From the NCBI GenBank assembly GCA_023412215.1, contig JAEYNX010000020.1:124001-188000 (forward strand): a stretch of DNA of 64,000 nt, read 5' to 3'. This document shows, piece after piece, positions 34,635 to 44,032 of the stretch (positions within the stretch are counted from its first letter, which is position 1; every line of letters starts with the position of its first letter). The position numbers were made by a program, and so were the translations under genes. The DNA comes from Bacillota bacterium (lineage in GTDB: Bacteria; Bacillota; Clostridia; Oscillospirales; Ruminococcaceae). The notes under the pieces were generated by a model. The model was not told where the DNA came from. It saw only the letters and a list, made by a program, of their open reading frames with translations, and searched no databases.

Positions 34635-34810
34635 TGGAAAAAACTTGAATTTACACGTTTTTAACATTCGAAATGGCGTAGCAGCGCAGTTTTGTACCCG
34701 TATTGTTGAAAACTATGTTGAAAAGGTGGAAAAGTCAAATCAAAACCTGAAATATTACCTGTCGTAATCAATCGGGGCGAACATTTTTTCACCCACAAGA
34801 TATAGTAAAA

Positions 34811-34840
34811 CGGGGCGTTCCTGAGTACAGGAATGCCCCG
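34811..34840 (-). terminator. Terminator after the GyrI-like gene
   Basis: A 13-bp stem with one G-T pair (34811-34823 with 34828-34840), loop AGTA, followed on the minus strand by TTTTAC. Confidence 0.75.
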
Positions 34841-34943
34841 TAGATTGTATAACCGCATTTTGTCGATATTTGTCGTAAACAGAGTTTTGCATAAGCCCCC
34901 TGCGGGGAATGTGGAAAACACACGCGCGAGGGGAAAAGTGCCG

Positions 34944-35600
34944 CTATGCGCGCACAACGGGGAGCCGCAGGATGGTCTTGCGCTTTTCGGGGGCCAGCTT
35001 GCGCGGGTCGCCTAAGTAAAGCTCGTGGTGGCGGCGGATAGTGCCGTCGGGCAGGTGCCCGCCCACATCGGTTTTAAGCCCCTGCTGCCCGATGAATACC
35101 TCTACCTTTTTAAGCGTCTGCGGCTCGGTGTCGTAGGGGCCGATGTGCAGCACCTGCACGCACAGCCCCTCTTCAAGGTCGCACAGGCGGGCCTTGTTCA
35201 CATCCAGATGCGGCTTTTTGCGTACCGCCTCGCCGCAGGCCCAGGCGAGCACCTCCTGCGTGACAAACTCGGGCTGGCGCAAAAGGGAGGTCCAGCAGTA
35301 GTTGCTTTTCCGGGTAAAGTCGATGTCGGCGGCGTCGGAAAGCCACCACAGCCCCTCCAGCGGGGCCATGGTGTAATCCACATACCCCTGCGGCTGCCGC
35401 CCGCTTAGCTTGCTCATTTTAATGGTGTAGCTGAGCGCGTAGAGCAGCTCCACCGCCTGCTGGTACTCGCCGCCCTCCTCGTTCGGGTTGCCCCTGCCGT
35501 CCACCATCAAAAACCGCATCGGGGGCACCGTCACCAGCGCGGGGGAGGCGGAGGGGTTGTACAGGTCTTTAAACTCCTTCTTAAAGTCGAGCTTTTGCAT
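34944..35600 (-). CDS. GyrI-like small-molecule-binding protein
   Basis: A 218-residue stand-alone GyrI-like domain: VTVPPMRFLMVDGRGNP at the start and VLHIGPYDTEPQTLKKVEVFI later are typical of this fold, which binds or hydrolyses small hydrophobic compounds. Conserved Trp and Tyr in DYTMAPLEGLWW may line the pocket. It starts six bases after the zinc-ribbon gene ends and has only a poor ribosome site, so the two are probably co-translated. Not fused to a DNA-binding domain, unlike the MerR protein at 24.2 kb. Confidence 0.82.
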   Translation of the reverse strand: MQKLDFKKEFKDLYNPSASPALVTVPPMRFLMVDGRGNPNEEGGEYQQAVELLYALSYTIKMSKLSGRQPQGYVDYTMAPLEGLWWLSDAADIDFTRKSNYCWTSLLRQPEFVTQEVLAWACGEAVRKKPHLDVNKARLCDLEEGLCVQVLHIGPYDTEPQTLKKVEVFIGQQGLKTDVGGHLPDGTIRRHHELYLGDPRKLAPEKRKTILRLPVVRA

Positions 35601-35606
35601 CGGCAG

Positions 35607-35879
35607 CTACGCCTTCTGCCAGCGCTTGAGGGTGGGGAACCACGCGAGCATCTCCTTCTTGGCCTGCTCGCGGTCGGTGTACATGCCCGACTCCGCGCCG
35701 TACTCAAGGCAGAGGTCGACCATCTCCTCCATCGTCTGGCTGCCGGTAAACGCGCCGTCCTGGTAGCAGTAGGTGCAGTACTCCTCGTTTTTGCTGCCGT
35801 CCTTGTTGGTGCCCAGCTCCTCGTCCTTGGCCAGCGGCATGCCGCAGCTCTGGCAAAACTTCGTGGCTTCGTTACTCAT
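35607..35879 (-). CDS. Zinc-ribbon protein
   Basis: The 90-residue protein has FCQSCGMPL near the start and YCTYCYQDG about 25 residues later: two CxxC knuckles that form a zinc ribbon. The helical C-terminal half ends MLAWFPTLKRW. This is the layout of the small zinc-ribbon proteins often found next to GyrI-like or AraC genes in Firmicutes. Start: ATG 35879 with GGAAGG upstream; the longer frame to 35993 lacks homology. First gene of the pair, behind an extended -10 (TGTTATACT). Confidence 0.85.
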   Translation of the reverse strand: MSNEATKFCQSCGMPLAKDEELGTNKDGSKNEEYCTYCYQDGAFTGSQTMEEMVDLCLEYGAESGMYTDREQAKKEMLAWFPTLKRWQKA

Positions 35880-36074
35880 GGTGATAACCCTTCCTTTATT
35901 AACGATTTTCTTTTCAACCGAATCTGCTGTTTCAGTTGATGTGCTCAGTATAACAAGGATGAGTTGACAACAGCATGTCATATTATCAAACAATAGAATA
36001 TTTTACGAATAAATTGCGGGTTTTACTTATAAACATACGAGTGATATGCGCTCCTGAAGCTTTTACCCGCGTTC

Positions 36075-38576
36075 TCACTCCGCCTCGCGCAGGCGCTCGA
36101 CGATGCTCTGCCGGCTGGTACCAAGGCAGGCGAGGTAGGGGATAACCGCCGAAAGCAGCAGGAGTGCAGGGTAGGCGATCAGCAGCGGCAGCAGCGTAAA
36201 GTGGTAGCTGAAAAACCACACGCTGCCCAACACGCCCTTGATAATGCCCAGTGAAAAGGCGATGCTCAGTACCAGAGACACCCCGATGGTGGCGAGCGCG
36301 TAGAACAGCCCCTCGTAGATGAGCAGGCGGTAAAGCTGCGCGCTTGTCATCCCCACGCTCTGCAGCATGGCAAACTCCTGCCGCCGCGCGATGATGCCGG
36401 TGAGGGTGGCGTTTGCGAAGTTGAGGATACCGATGAGCCCGATAATCAGACTGAGCGCCCCGCCCACCGTCAGCAGCATGGTGCGCATACCCTCGAACTG
36501 GTTCGCGAACTGCTGCTTCGATTCATAGTTCATGTTGGGTTCTACCATTGTTGTGTACCGCTTTAAGAACGCCTCCACCGCGGGGATGCTCGCGTCGTCT
36601 GCATCCATCTGGTAGCTCATCACCAAAGGGTCGGGTATTACCTTTAAATATTCCTGCGCGGGTAGGTAGAAGTTAAAGCCGACGTAGTAGCGCACGTAGT
36701 TGCTGTAGTCCATCTTGCAGATGGCCAGCACCTCGTATTCATAGACCTTTCCCTCGATGGTGCACTCTACCTTATCGCCGACCGGATAGAGGGCCTCCTG
36801 AAGGCGCGCGTTGCCGTAATCGTCCACCGAGACCCCTTCAATGATATACCTGCCGGTTTTAAGCTTTTCCATGTCCAGACTGCCGTCGATGATTTCAAGG
36901 CGGCTTAAGGGGTAATCCTCCAGCCCGAAAAGCTGTAGCGGCTGGTCCTCCCCCATCCCTTGCTGCGGGCGCAGCGAGGCGTCACCGGTAAAACGGATGG
37001 TGGACCGCGCCAGATTCACGTTGTAATACAGCCTGCCGCCATCTGTCACGCCCGGCTGGGATGAAGCCGCCGCGATGAGATCCTCGCTCAGCGCGTCCTC
37101 TTCAAAGCACATGTGGTTGTTGTTAAAGTAGTTGGCATGCCCGAGCAGAAAGTCGCTTTTCACAAACTTCGCGAGGTATTTATCCATATCAAACCCCTGC
37201 GAAAGGCCGTAAACGGAGTTGAGCAGGATGAGGCTCAGCGCCATAGACACCACCACCAGCCCCGTGCGGTATTTGCTGCGCGAAAGGCCCCTTAACGCCA
37301 TACGCAACAGACGGCCGCCCTGCTGCGGCTTTACCGCTTTGCGCCGAATGCCTCCCTGTACGCCCGAAAACCGCACCGCCTCCACCGGCGAAACGCGTGC
37401 CGCCATCTGCCCGGGCCTTAGGCAGCTGACGAATACGGTAAGCAGCGAGAACAGCGCCGCACCCACAAAGATCAGCGGATGAGGGGTGACGGTGGCGCGG
37501 CTGTAGCTGGAGACAGTAAGCACCAGCGGCAGCAGCGCCTGCCCCACCAGAAAGCCGGCGCAAAGCCCTATGGGGATGCCGAACACCGAGAGCAGCAGTG
37601 CCTGCCGCGTGATGATACGCCGCAGCTGGCGCGGCGTGGTGCCGATGGTTTTTAACAGCCCGTAAAAGCGGATGTCTTTGATAACGGAGATCTGGAATAC
37701 GTTATAGATGATGAGATACCCTGTGAATACGATCAGCAGTGCGGCAAATAAAACGGATACGATCGTCCCCGCGTCAAACTGAACCCCGGTCGAGAGGTAG
37801 GCCCAGTTTACGCCGTAGGCGATGCCGTTTACGTCCTTTTCGTCGGCACTGTAGCCGCTCTCCCGTATCACGGTTTTAAGGTTCTCTTCGATGTTTAGGC
37901 TGTTTTGAAACATCACATCCGCGCAGATTACCCCCGCGATGTCTTTATTCTCACGGAAGGTGATAGGGACGTCGGCAAAGGTTTTATCGAAATACGCTTT
38001 AGAGACATTGATAATGCCCGCGCCAGCGGCGGGGTCGCCCTCGTAAAAGCCCGAGAGGGTGAACTCCTCGGTGTGCCGGACGCCCTTTAACGTGTAGCTG
38101 ATCGGGATCTTTTCGCCCAGCTTATGGGGGATGCCCAGCATGTCGAGGGTAATGGTGTCTGTCACCGCCTCGTTTTCCGCCTGCGGCATCCTGCCCGTGG
38201 TGGGGGTATTAAACCGTATGCGCATACCGGTGGGGTCGCTGTACCATATCTCGGCGCGGCGCTTGAGAAAGACCTCGTTGTCCGCCGCCTCGATGATGCG
38301 GTTGCAGGCGATCTCTTTGATGAGCGGGTGGTTCTTAAGCGTATCGTACTCCTGCTGCGTAAGATACTTGAGCGTGCCGTGCGCGCTGCCGCCGGCCGTC
38401 CGCATGGTTTCGGCCTGCATGGTTTCCACAATCCCCATACCCAAGGTAAAGAGCGTGGTGAATAAAATGGAGGTCAGCGCGATGGCCAGCACCGCGAACA
38501 GGTTGCGCAGGCGGTTTGCGCGAAAGCTGCGCACTGTCAGGCGGCCTATCACCCGGCTGTTGGCTACCTTCATCAT
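36075..38576 (-). CDS. ABC transporter permease, FtsX/MacB type
   Basis: The 833-residue membrane protein has an N-terminal helix (about residues 23-45), a large extracytoplasmic domain, three helices (about 265-400), a short cytoplasmic linker, a second helix (about 435-455), a second outer domain and a last three-helix FtsX block (about 700-830). This is the two-FtsX layout of MacB-like/BceB-like exporters that sense or remove antimicrobial peptides. The ATPase gene lies 64 bp upstream and a two-component system precedes it, so a peptide-antibiotic defence or lipoprotein-release role is likely. Confidence 0.9.
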   Translation of the reverse strand: MMKVANSRVIGRLTVRSFRANRLRNLFAVLAIALTSILFTTLFTLGMGIVETMQAETMRTAGGSAHGTLKYLTQQEYDTLKNHPLIKEIACNRIIEAADNEVFLKRRAEIWYSDPTGMRIRFNTPTTGRMPQAENEAVTDTITLDMLGIPHKLGEKIPISYTLKGVRHTEEFTLSGFYEGDPAAGAGIINVSKAYFDKTFADVPITFRENKDIAGVICADVMFQNSLNIEENLKTVIRESGYSADEKDVNGIAYGVNWAYLSTGVQFDAGTIVSVLFAALLIVFTGYLIIYNVFQISVIKDIRFYGLLKTIGTTPRQLRRIITRQALLLSVFGIPIGLCAGFLVGQALLPLVLTVSSYSRATVTPHPLIFVGAALFSLLTVFVSCLRPGQMAARVSPVEAVRFSGVQGGIRRKAVKPQQGGRLLRMALRGLSRSKYRTGLVVVSMALSLILLNSVYGLSQGFDMDKYLAKFVKSDFLLGHANYFNNNHMCFEEDALSEDLIAAASSQPGVTDGGRLYYNVNLARSTIRFTGDASLRPQQGMGEDQPLQLFGLEDYPLSRLEIIDGSLDMEKLKTGRYIIEGVSVDDYGNARLQEALYPVGDKVECTIEGKVYEYEVLAICKMDYSNYVRYYVGFNFYLPAQEYLKVIPDPLVMSYQMDADDASIPAVEAFLKRYTTMVEPNMNYESKQQFANQFEGMRTMLLTVGGALSLIIGLIGILNFANATLTGIIARRQEFAMLQSVGMTSAQLYRLLIYEGLFYALATIGVSLVLSIAFSLGIIKGVLGSVWFFSYHFTLLPLLIAYPALLLLSAVIPYLACLGTSRQSIVERLREAE

Positions 38577-38640
38577 GATTAATCAACATACCTTTCTATT
38601 GAAAAAATGAGATGCAACAGCATAGCTGTTGCAGGAGGGG

Positions 38641-39327
<687 letters not shown>

Positions 39328-39362
39328 AGGAAATGCCCTTGCCTTTCTGTATTCTCGGCCAC

Positions 39363-39424
39363 TGATACCAATGCTTCTTTACAAAAAGCGATTTTATTGT
39401 TTTTTTAAGGAGAATTCGTATCAA
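39363..39424 (+). repeat. MITE-like element before the ABC genes
   Basis: Ends TGATACCAATGCTTC and GAGAATTCGTATCA are rough inverted copies. The middle, AAAAAGCGATTTTATTG then TTTTTTTAAGGAG, matches the right part of the element at 43838-44032. Confidence 0.5.
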
Positions 39425-39433
39425 AAATAGCCC

Positions 39434-39449
39434 GTACAGCGTGCTGTAC
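39434..39449. promoter_or_regulatory. Dyad upstream of the ABC transporter genes
   Basis: GTACAGC-GT-GCTGTAC, a perfect 7-2-7 inverted repeat about 107-122 bp before the ATPase start codon. It could be the operator of the adjacent response regulator; no second copy was found to support this. Confidence 0.4.
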
Positions 39450-39486
39450 AGACTATAGTATAAGCCCCCCGCCTTTCGGGGCGCTT

Positions 39487-40446
39487 TCATAAATCTAACG
39501 GTTTTGCAAGAATCGCGCGCGTTTCCTTCGGCAGAAAGAGCGAGAAGGTGGCGCCCGCTTGGGGGGCGGATTTCACCTTGATGTAGCCGCCCTGCGCAGA
39601 GGCGATCTCACGCGCAAGGTACAGCCCCAGCCCCACGCCCTCGCGCGCGCCGACGGCGGGGCTGCGGTAAAAGCGCTGAAAGATAAGCGGAATCTCCTGT
39701 TCGTCGATCCCGATACCAGTGTCGGCGACGTCGATGCGCGCAAACAGCTCGTAGCTTACCGCCGTCACCGCCACGCTGCCGCCCGAGGGGGTGTATTTTA
39801 CGGCGTTATCCACAAGGTTTATAAGCGCCTCCTCCGTCCACTTGCGGTCAAAGACGGCGGTCAAGGCCGCGTCGCAGCCTCCCTTGAGCGCAACGCCCTT
39901 TTCGTCCGCCTTGCTTGCAAGCATCTCCACCGCCGCCTCAATAAGCGGCAGCAAGGGCTGGGGGGAAGGGTTTACGGCGATAATGCCCGTTTCCAGCCGC
40001 GAGGCCTTCACCAGCGCCTGAATCAAAAAGCTCAGCTTCTGCGCCTGTGCCGTCAGCTCAAGGGTGAGGTCGGTGGCCTCGGGGGAGAGCGGCTGCTCCT
40101 GCAACAGCTGGGCGTACAAAAGCAGGTTCGCGATAGGGGTTTTGGTCTGGTGCGAGATGTCGGAGATCAGCGTCCTCACCTTGTTGCGCTCCTCGGCGAG
40201 GTCGCGTTTGGAGGTAAGCGAGGCCGCGAGATAACGGCTCAGCTTGCTCTCGAGCGCCGAGAGCGCCGTTTCGTCGCAGCTGCCTTCGGTAAAGGTGCCC
40301 GCCATGGCGCGGTCGAGCAGCTCATTTAACTGCCGGTAGGCCCTGCGCTCCCGACGGCGCGCGGCGGCTGCGGCAATTGCCGCAGCGATGCAGGCGGCAA
40401 GGCAGACACCGGCGGCAATACCGGCCCAAAGATTCAGCCCATCCAT
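39487..40446 (-). CDS. Sensor histidine kinase
   Basis: The 319-residue kinase has one N-terminal membrane helix (about residues 7-29) and no real outer domain, then a dimerisation region with ISHQTKTPIANL (phospho-acceptor His), N-box LINLVDNAVKYTP, and DTGIGI and GVGLGLYLAREI of the ATPase domain. Kinases without a sensor domain that sit next to FtsX-type exporters often sense through the transporter. Start: ATG 40446 with AAAGGG upstream, five bases after the response regulator stop. Confidence 0.92.
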   Translation of the reverse strand: MDGLNLWAGIAAGVCLAACIAAAIAAAAARRRERRAYRQLNELLDRAMAGTFTEGSCDETALSALESKLSRYLAASLTSKRDLAEERNKVRTLISDISHQTKTPIANLLLYAQLLQEQPLSPEATDLTLELTAQAQKLSFLIQALVKASRLETGIIAVNPSPQPLLPLIEAAVEMLASKADEKGVALKGGCDAALTAVFDRKWTEEALINLVDNAVKYTPSGGSVAVTAVSYELFARIDVADTGIGIDEQEIPLIFQRFYRSPAVGAREGVGLGLYLAREIASAQGGYIKVKSAPQAGATFSLFLPKETRAILAKPLDL

Positions 40447-40451
40447 CGCCG

Positions 40452-41135
40452 TTACCCTTTCTTGGCCCACTGGTAGCCGATGCCGTACACCGTGCGGATA
40501 TACTCCGGCTGCGCGGGGTCGTCCTCCAGCTTGGCGCGCAGGCGGCTTACGGCTACCGAGAGCGCGTTTTCGTCCACATACTCGGCGGGGGAGCCCCATA
40601 CCTTGTCCACCAGCACCTCGCGCGAAAGCACCGCGCCGCGGTTTTGCACCAGCAGGCGCAAAAGCCTCTGCTCGGTCTTGCTCAGCACAAGCTCCGTACC
40701 GTCTTTATAAAAGGTCATCGCATCAAAATGAAAGTCGAAGGGGCCGATCTCCACGCGCCCGGTATCCTTTGCGGGCGCCCCGCGCCGCAGCACCGCCTCC
40801 ACCCGCGCGCGCAGCACCATCAGCGAGAAGGGCTTAACGAGATAATCGTCGCCGCCTAGGGAGAGGCCGGTGACCACGTCCAGCTCCATATCGTTGGCGG
40901 TTAAGAAGATGATGGGCACCTGCGAGGAAAGGCGCACCTCCCTGCAAAGGTCAAACCCGCTGCCGTCGGGCAGGTTTACGTCGAGCAGTATCAGCTCCAC
41001 CCCGCCGCGCCGCAAAAACTGCCGCGCCTCCTTGAGGGTGTAGGCCTGTAAGAAGGTAAAGGACTCCTGCTTAAACGAAAGGACGATGCCGCTGCTCAGC
41101 GCCGCGTCGTCCTCCACAATCAACACGGTAGGCAT
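40452..41135 (-). CDS. OmpR-family response regulator
   Basis: The 227-residue protein has a receiver domain (VEDDAALSSG, LLDVNLPDG with the phosphorylated Asp near residue 52, and DYLVKPFS) and a C-terminal winged helix (LVLSKTEQRLLRLLVQNRG to RTVYGIGYQW). First gene of the regulator-kinase-ATPase-permease group. It probably controls the ABC genes. Upstream GGGAGG precedes the ATG. Confidence 0.95.
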   Translation of the reverse strand: MPTVLIVEDDAALSSGIVLSFKQESFTFLQAYTLKEARQFLRRGGVELILLDVNLPDGSGFDLCREVRLSSQVPIIFLTANDMELDVVTGLSLGGDDYLVKPFSLMVLRARVEAVLRRGAPAKDTGRVEIGPFDFHFDAMTFYKDGTELVLSKTEQRLLRLLVQNRGAVLSREVLVDKVWGSPAEYVDENALSVAVSRLRAKLEDDPAQPEYIRTVYGIGYQWAKKG

Positions 41136-41160
41136 GGCGCACCTCCCTGTGCCGTTTTAT

Positions 41161-41823
41161 CTATTTCGCGTTCTCGCCGATCATCGGCAGAATAAACTTA
41201 AGCGCCGCGTTTAAATCCTCCGCCACCGCGAAGGTGGTAAGCTCCGGGACGGGCGGCAGCAGGTCGGGCACCATGATCACGGGAATGCACGCCGCGTTTG
41301 CCGCGCGGATGCCGTTGTGGGAATCCTCAAAGATCACGGTGTCCTCCGGCGTGCCGCCGAGCAGGTTCATGGCCTTAAAGAAGATCTCGGGGTCAGGTTT
41401 TGCCATCGTCACCTCGTCGCCGCATACGCTCTCGTCAAAGTAGTTGTCGATGTCCCCCGTTTTGAGCATGAACATCGCGAGTTGGCGGCGGGTGGAGGTG
41501 GCGAGCGAAATGGTCACCCCGTTGTTTTTCAGCGCCGAAAGGATGTTATGTACGCCGGGCTTGAGGGGAATTAAGGCGCTTTCCATGGCATGCTTCATAT
41601 ACTTGCGCAGCTCCTCCCGCATTGCGTCGTAGTCAAGGTCTTTATAAACCTCTAAAAAGGCCTCTTTGGACTTCTCGTAAGCGGTTCCCACGGTCTTTAA
41701 AAACAGCTCGTGGTTGGGCACCAGGCCGTATTTGGGGGCCAGCGTGATATAGCCCTGCTCGTAAACCCGTTCGCTGTCAAAAAGCAAACCGTCCATGTCA
41801 AAGATTGCGTGCCTGATTCTCAT
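41161..41823 (-). CDS. HAD-family phosphatase (beta-phosphoglucomutase-like)
   Basis: The 220-residue protein has FDMDGLLFDSE (DxD nucleophile motif), LATSTRRQLA (motif II), KPDPEIFFKA (motif III) and FEDSHNGIRAA (motif IV), with a helical cap of the PGM type. It acts on a phosphorylated small molecule, perhaps a sugar phosphate. Start: ATG 41823 with AAAAGGA upstream; the ATG at 41895 overlaps the neighbour and adds no homology. It follows the ATP-grasp gene by 68 bp. Confidence 0.9.
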   Translation of the reverse strand: MRIRHAIFDMDGLLFDSERVYEQGYITLAPKYGLVPNHELFLKTVGTAYEKSKEAFLEVYKDLDYDAMREELRKYMKHAMESALIPLKPGVHNILSALKNNGVTISLATSTRRQLAMFMLKTGDIDNYFDESVCGDEVTMAKPDPEIFFKAMNLLGGTPEDTVIFEDSHNGIRAANAACIPVIMVPDLLPPVPELTTFAVAEDLNAALKFILPMIGENAK

Positions 41824-41891
41824 AGTAAATATCCTTTTCCTTTCGGTAAAAAAATGCGAGGACATAGCGGAAGGGGACAGCCCTGAAAGCG

Positions 41892-42908
41892 TCACCCTTC
41901 CTGCCTGCTTAAATATTTTTTATAAATCGGCCAGAGGCCGGTGTGATCCTCGATATGCGGGGGGAGCTGCTGGATCTCGTGCCCGGGGTACTGGTTGCCT
42001 TCGATAAATACCGGCCCGTTTTCGCACACCGCCACGTCCCACGCGCAGTAGCGTATCTGCGGCACCTCCTTGGCGGCGCGGGTAACCATTTCAAGCACCT
42101 TGTCAAACATCGGCACCGCGGCGCCCACAATGCGCGCACCGGTGATGGGATGCACATAGTGCGTGTCGCCGTTTTTGTCGTGCGCGGGCATGGTGATCTC
42201 GCCGGTTTTAGGGTCGAGGAGTGCTGCCATGCCGCCGCTCGAGATATTGTCCACCACGCCACCCGCACCGATGCGGATCAAGCAGCGCGTGATATCCACC
42301 CCGCCGTCCTCCCGCACCACGGTGACGATGCGCAGGGTGTTCACCGAGCCGGGGTAGATCGCCGCGAGGTCGGGGTGCTGCACCACATACTCCTCGGCGA
42401 GCGTTTGGTTGCTTTGCAAAAGCCTGTAGTAGAGCGCTGCCTTGTCGGGGTAGTCGGCGAGCAGGATGCGCTCCACGCCCTTGCCGCCGTCGCCGTCCAC
42501 CGGCTTTACCATAATCTTGTCCCGCCCCTCGCAGAACTGTGCGAAGGCCTGCGCATCGCAGGTTTTCAGGTTGATCCACGCGCGGTTCAGGTAGGCCGAA
42601 AAGCGGGTTAAAAACTCGGTTTTGTCCTCAAAAAAATGCCAGTAGGCGCGGTCGTTTAGCGCCTTTACCAGCTGGTTGCTGCGCCCGCGCGTCATAAAGG
42701 TGTCGCGCTGCGCCTTGTTGTGGCGGTAAAACTCCAGCACGGTGTAATCCATGTACCCCGCGCCGTACTTTAGCCCGCACAGCACCATATCCACTAAAAT
42801 AAACAGCGTGGACTTTCGGGTACGACCGTGTACCACCCGCGCCTTTTTCAGCATGTTCTTATAATCCATGCCCAGAATGGTTTTGAGAATGAACCTCAGC
42901 TTGTGCAT
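41892..42908 (-). CDS. ATP-grasp protein of the sugar-transfer-associated type
   Basis: A 338-residue protein. The segment KIMVKPVDGDGGKGVERI is an ATP-grasp phosphate loop; NTLRIVTVV and VFIEGNQYPGHEIQQ near the end supply metal and nucleotide ligands. The family (called ATPgrasp_ST) is found in polysaccharide gene clusters and is thought to join amino acids or other carboxylates to sugars. Here it stands beside a HAD phosphatase rather than a polysaccharide cluster. Start: ATG 42908 with AAAAGGAG upstream; ATG 42938 lacks one. Confidence 0.82.
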   Translation of the reverse strand: MHKLRFILKTILGMDYKNMLKKARVVHGRTRKSTLFILVDMVLCGLKYGAGYMDYTVLEFYRHNKAQRDTFMTRGRSNQLVKALNDRAYWHFFEDKTEFLTRFSAYLNRAWINLKTCDAQAFAQFCEGRDKIMVKPVDGDGGKGVERILLADYPDKAALYYRLLQSNQTLAEEYVVQHPDLAAIYPGSVNTLRIVTVVREDGGVDITRCLIRIGAGGVVDNISSGGMAALLDPKTGEITMPAHDKNGDTHYVHPITGARIVGAAVPMFDKVLEMVTRAAKEVPQIRYCAWDVAVCENGPVFIEGNQYPGHEIQQLPPHIEDHTGLWPIYKKYLSRQEG

Positions 42909-43394
42909 GCAACCATGCTCCTTTTGTCTTAACAGCATTCGTTATTATTATACCAGCCCCGGCGCGAAAAAGGAAGAAAGGAATTCGCGGTAAGGTTTCG
43001 TAATTGACACTGAGCGCGGGGCAGCCGCACGAGGCGGATACCCTTTCGCCTAACGGGTGGGGCTTAATCCATATCCAAACGGTTTTATTACTGCCGACAT
43101 CTGCGGCGCATGATTAGGGATTGTTTCTACAGTGAATGGTAATCCTTACAGTTGCAGCGGTACGAGCCTTCCAAAGCGCCGTATCGTGCAAGCCGCAGGG
43201 AGTTATCCGTGCTGCTCCCCTGAAGTCTCATGCAGTACAAAAGACAGGGCATATTGCGAGGGGGGAAGCCCCCTCGCTACTTTCCCCCTCCCGTTTTTAG
43301 AGATTTGATATATATTGTCTTCGTAAACGGGAGGGGATTGGGGGTGGGCAATACAGCCGGTCAGATTACGTAAAGCTACAGGCCGGCAATCATA
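42909..43394. other. Gene-free gap with two long hairpins
   Basis: No gene seen. A 9-bp hairpin of G/C runs (43256-43264 with 43269-43277) is followed by a perfect 12-bp stem with a 28-nt loop (43285-43296 with 43325-43336), whose 3' side continues into GATTGGGGG. Such C-rich/G-rich pairs look like dispersed intergenic repeats, but I see no second copy in this window. Confidence 0.4.
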
Positions 43395-43430
43395 AAATTA
43401 TCGGGGCGGCATATGCCGCCCCGATAATTT
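43395..43430. terminator. Terminator of the spoVA operon
   Basis: A perfect 36-bp palindrome with a GC core and A/T-rich ends, 29 bp after the spoVAE stop codon; it would work in either direction. Confidence 0.85.
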
Positions 43431-43459
43431 ATTACAGGAAGGAAGAAAATATCATGAAA

Positions 43460-43816
43460 CTACGCCTTGTCCTTGGGTTTGAACAACAGCGCGATGAGAA
43501 AGGCGAAGAAAATAGCGGCGGCGAGCCCGCCCGCGGTGGCGGTAATCCCGCCCGTAATGGCACCCAGCAGCCCGTATTGCGCAACGGCCACCTGTGTACC
43601 CTTGGCGATGAGGTAACCAAAGCCGGTGAGCGGCACGGTGGCGCCCGCCCCCGCAAACTCCACTAACGGCTTGTAGATGCCGAGCCCGCCTAAGATTACC
43701 CCCGCCACCACGTAGGTGACCAGAATCTTTGCCGGGCTGAGCTTGGTTTTATTGATCAAAATCTGAGCGATGACGCAGAACAGCCCGCCCACCCAGAACG
43801 CGTTCACATATTGCAT
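43460..43816 (-). CDS. spoVAE: Stage V sporulation protein AE
   Basis: Part of the SpoVA channel that moves dipicolinic acid into the forespore and out at germination. The 118-residue protein has about four membrane helices and the GAGATVPLTGFGYLIAKG segment, shared in form with SpoVAC. Start: ATG 43816 with AAAGGAG upstream; the longer frame to 43897 runs into a repeat. It is the last of the spoVAC-AD-AE set, set apart from spoVAD by a 195-bp repeat. Confidence 0.93.
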   Translation of the reverse strand: MQYVNAFWVGGLFCVIAQILINKTKLSPAKILVTYVVAGVILGGLGIYKPLVEFAGAGATVPLTGFGYLIAKGTQVAVAQYGLLGAITGGITATAGGLAAAIFFAFLIALLFKPKDKA

Positions 43817-43837
43817 AGCAGTCACTCCTTTGACGTT

Positions 43838-44032
43838 TATACTAAATTCCATTTGAAAAGGGGATTTTATCCCCTTTTCAAACACGACGTTATACAAACG
43901 GCGTGGGCGGCTTTAAGCCGCCGAATTGTCGTTCAATACGCTTTCTGCAACAACGCAAAGCGTTGTTGCTCCCGACGAAGGCGGGATGTAAAAAAAGCGA
44001 TTTACCGCTTTTTTAAAAGAGAATTAGTATTA
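43838..44032. repeat. MITE-like element between spoVAD and spoVAE
   Basis: Ends TATACTAAATTCC (43838-43850) and AGAATTAGTATTA (44020-44032) are inverted copies. Inside are a perfect 14-bp hairpin (43852-43865 with 43869-43882), GGCGGC/GCCGCC, CAACAACGC/GCGTTGTTG (43948-43956 with 43960-43968) and AAAAAAGCG/CGCTTTTTT (43991-43999 with 44006-44014). This is the fullest copy in the window. Its right end supplies the spoVAD stop codon. The last hairpin could act as a terminator within the operon. Confidence 0.65.

Noticed and set aside
34450..34640. SRP RNA gene after tadA
   Set aside because: This is the usual place for it in Firmicutes, but the conserved GGAAG..AGCAG tip sequence is missing.
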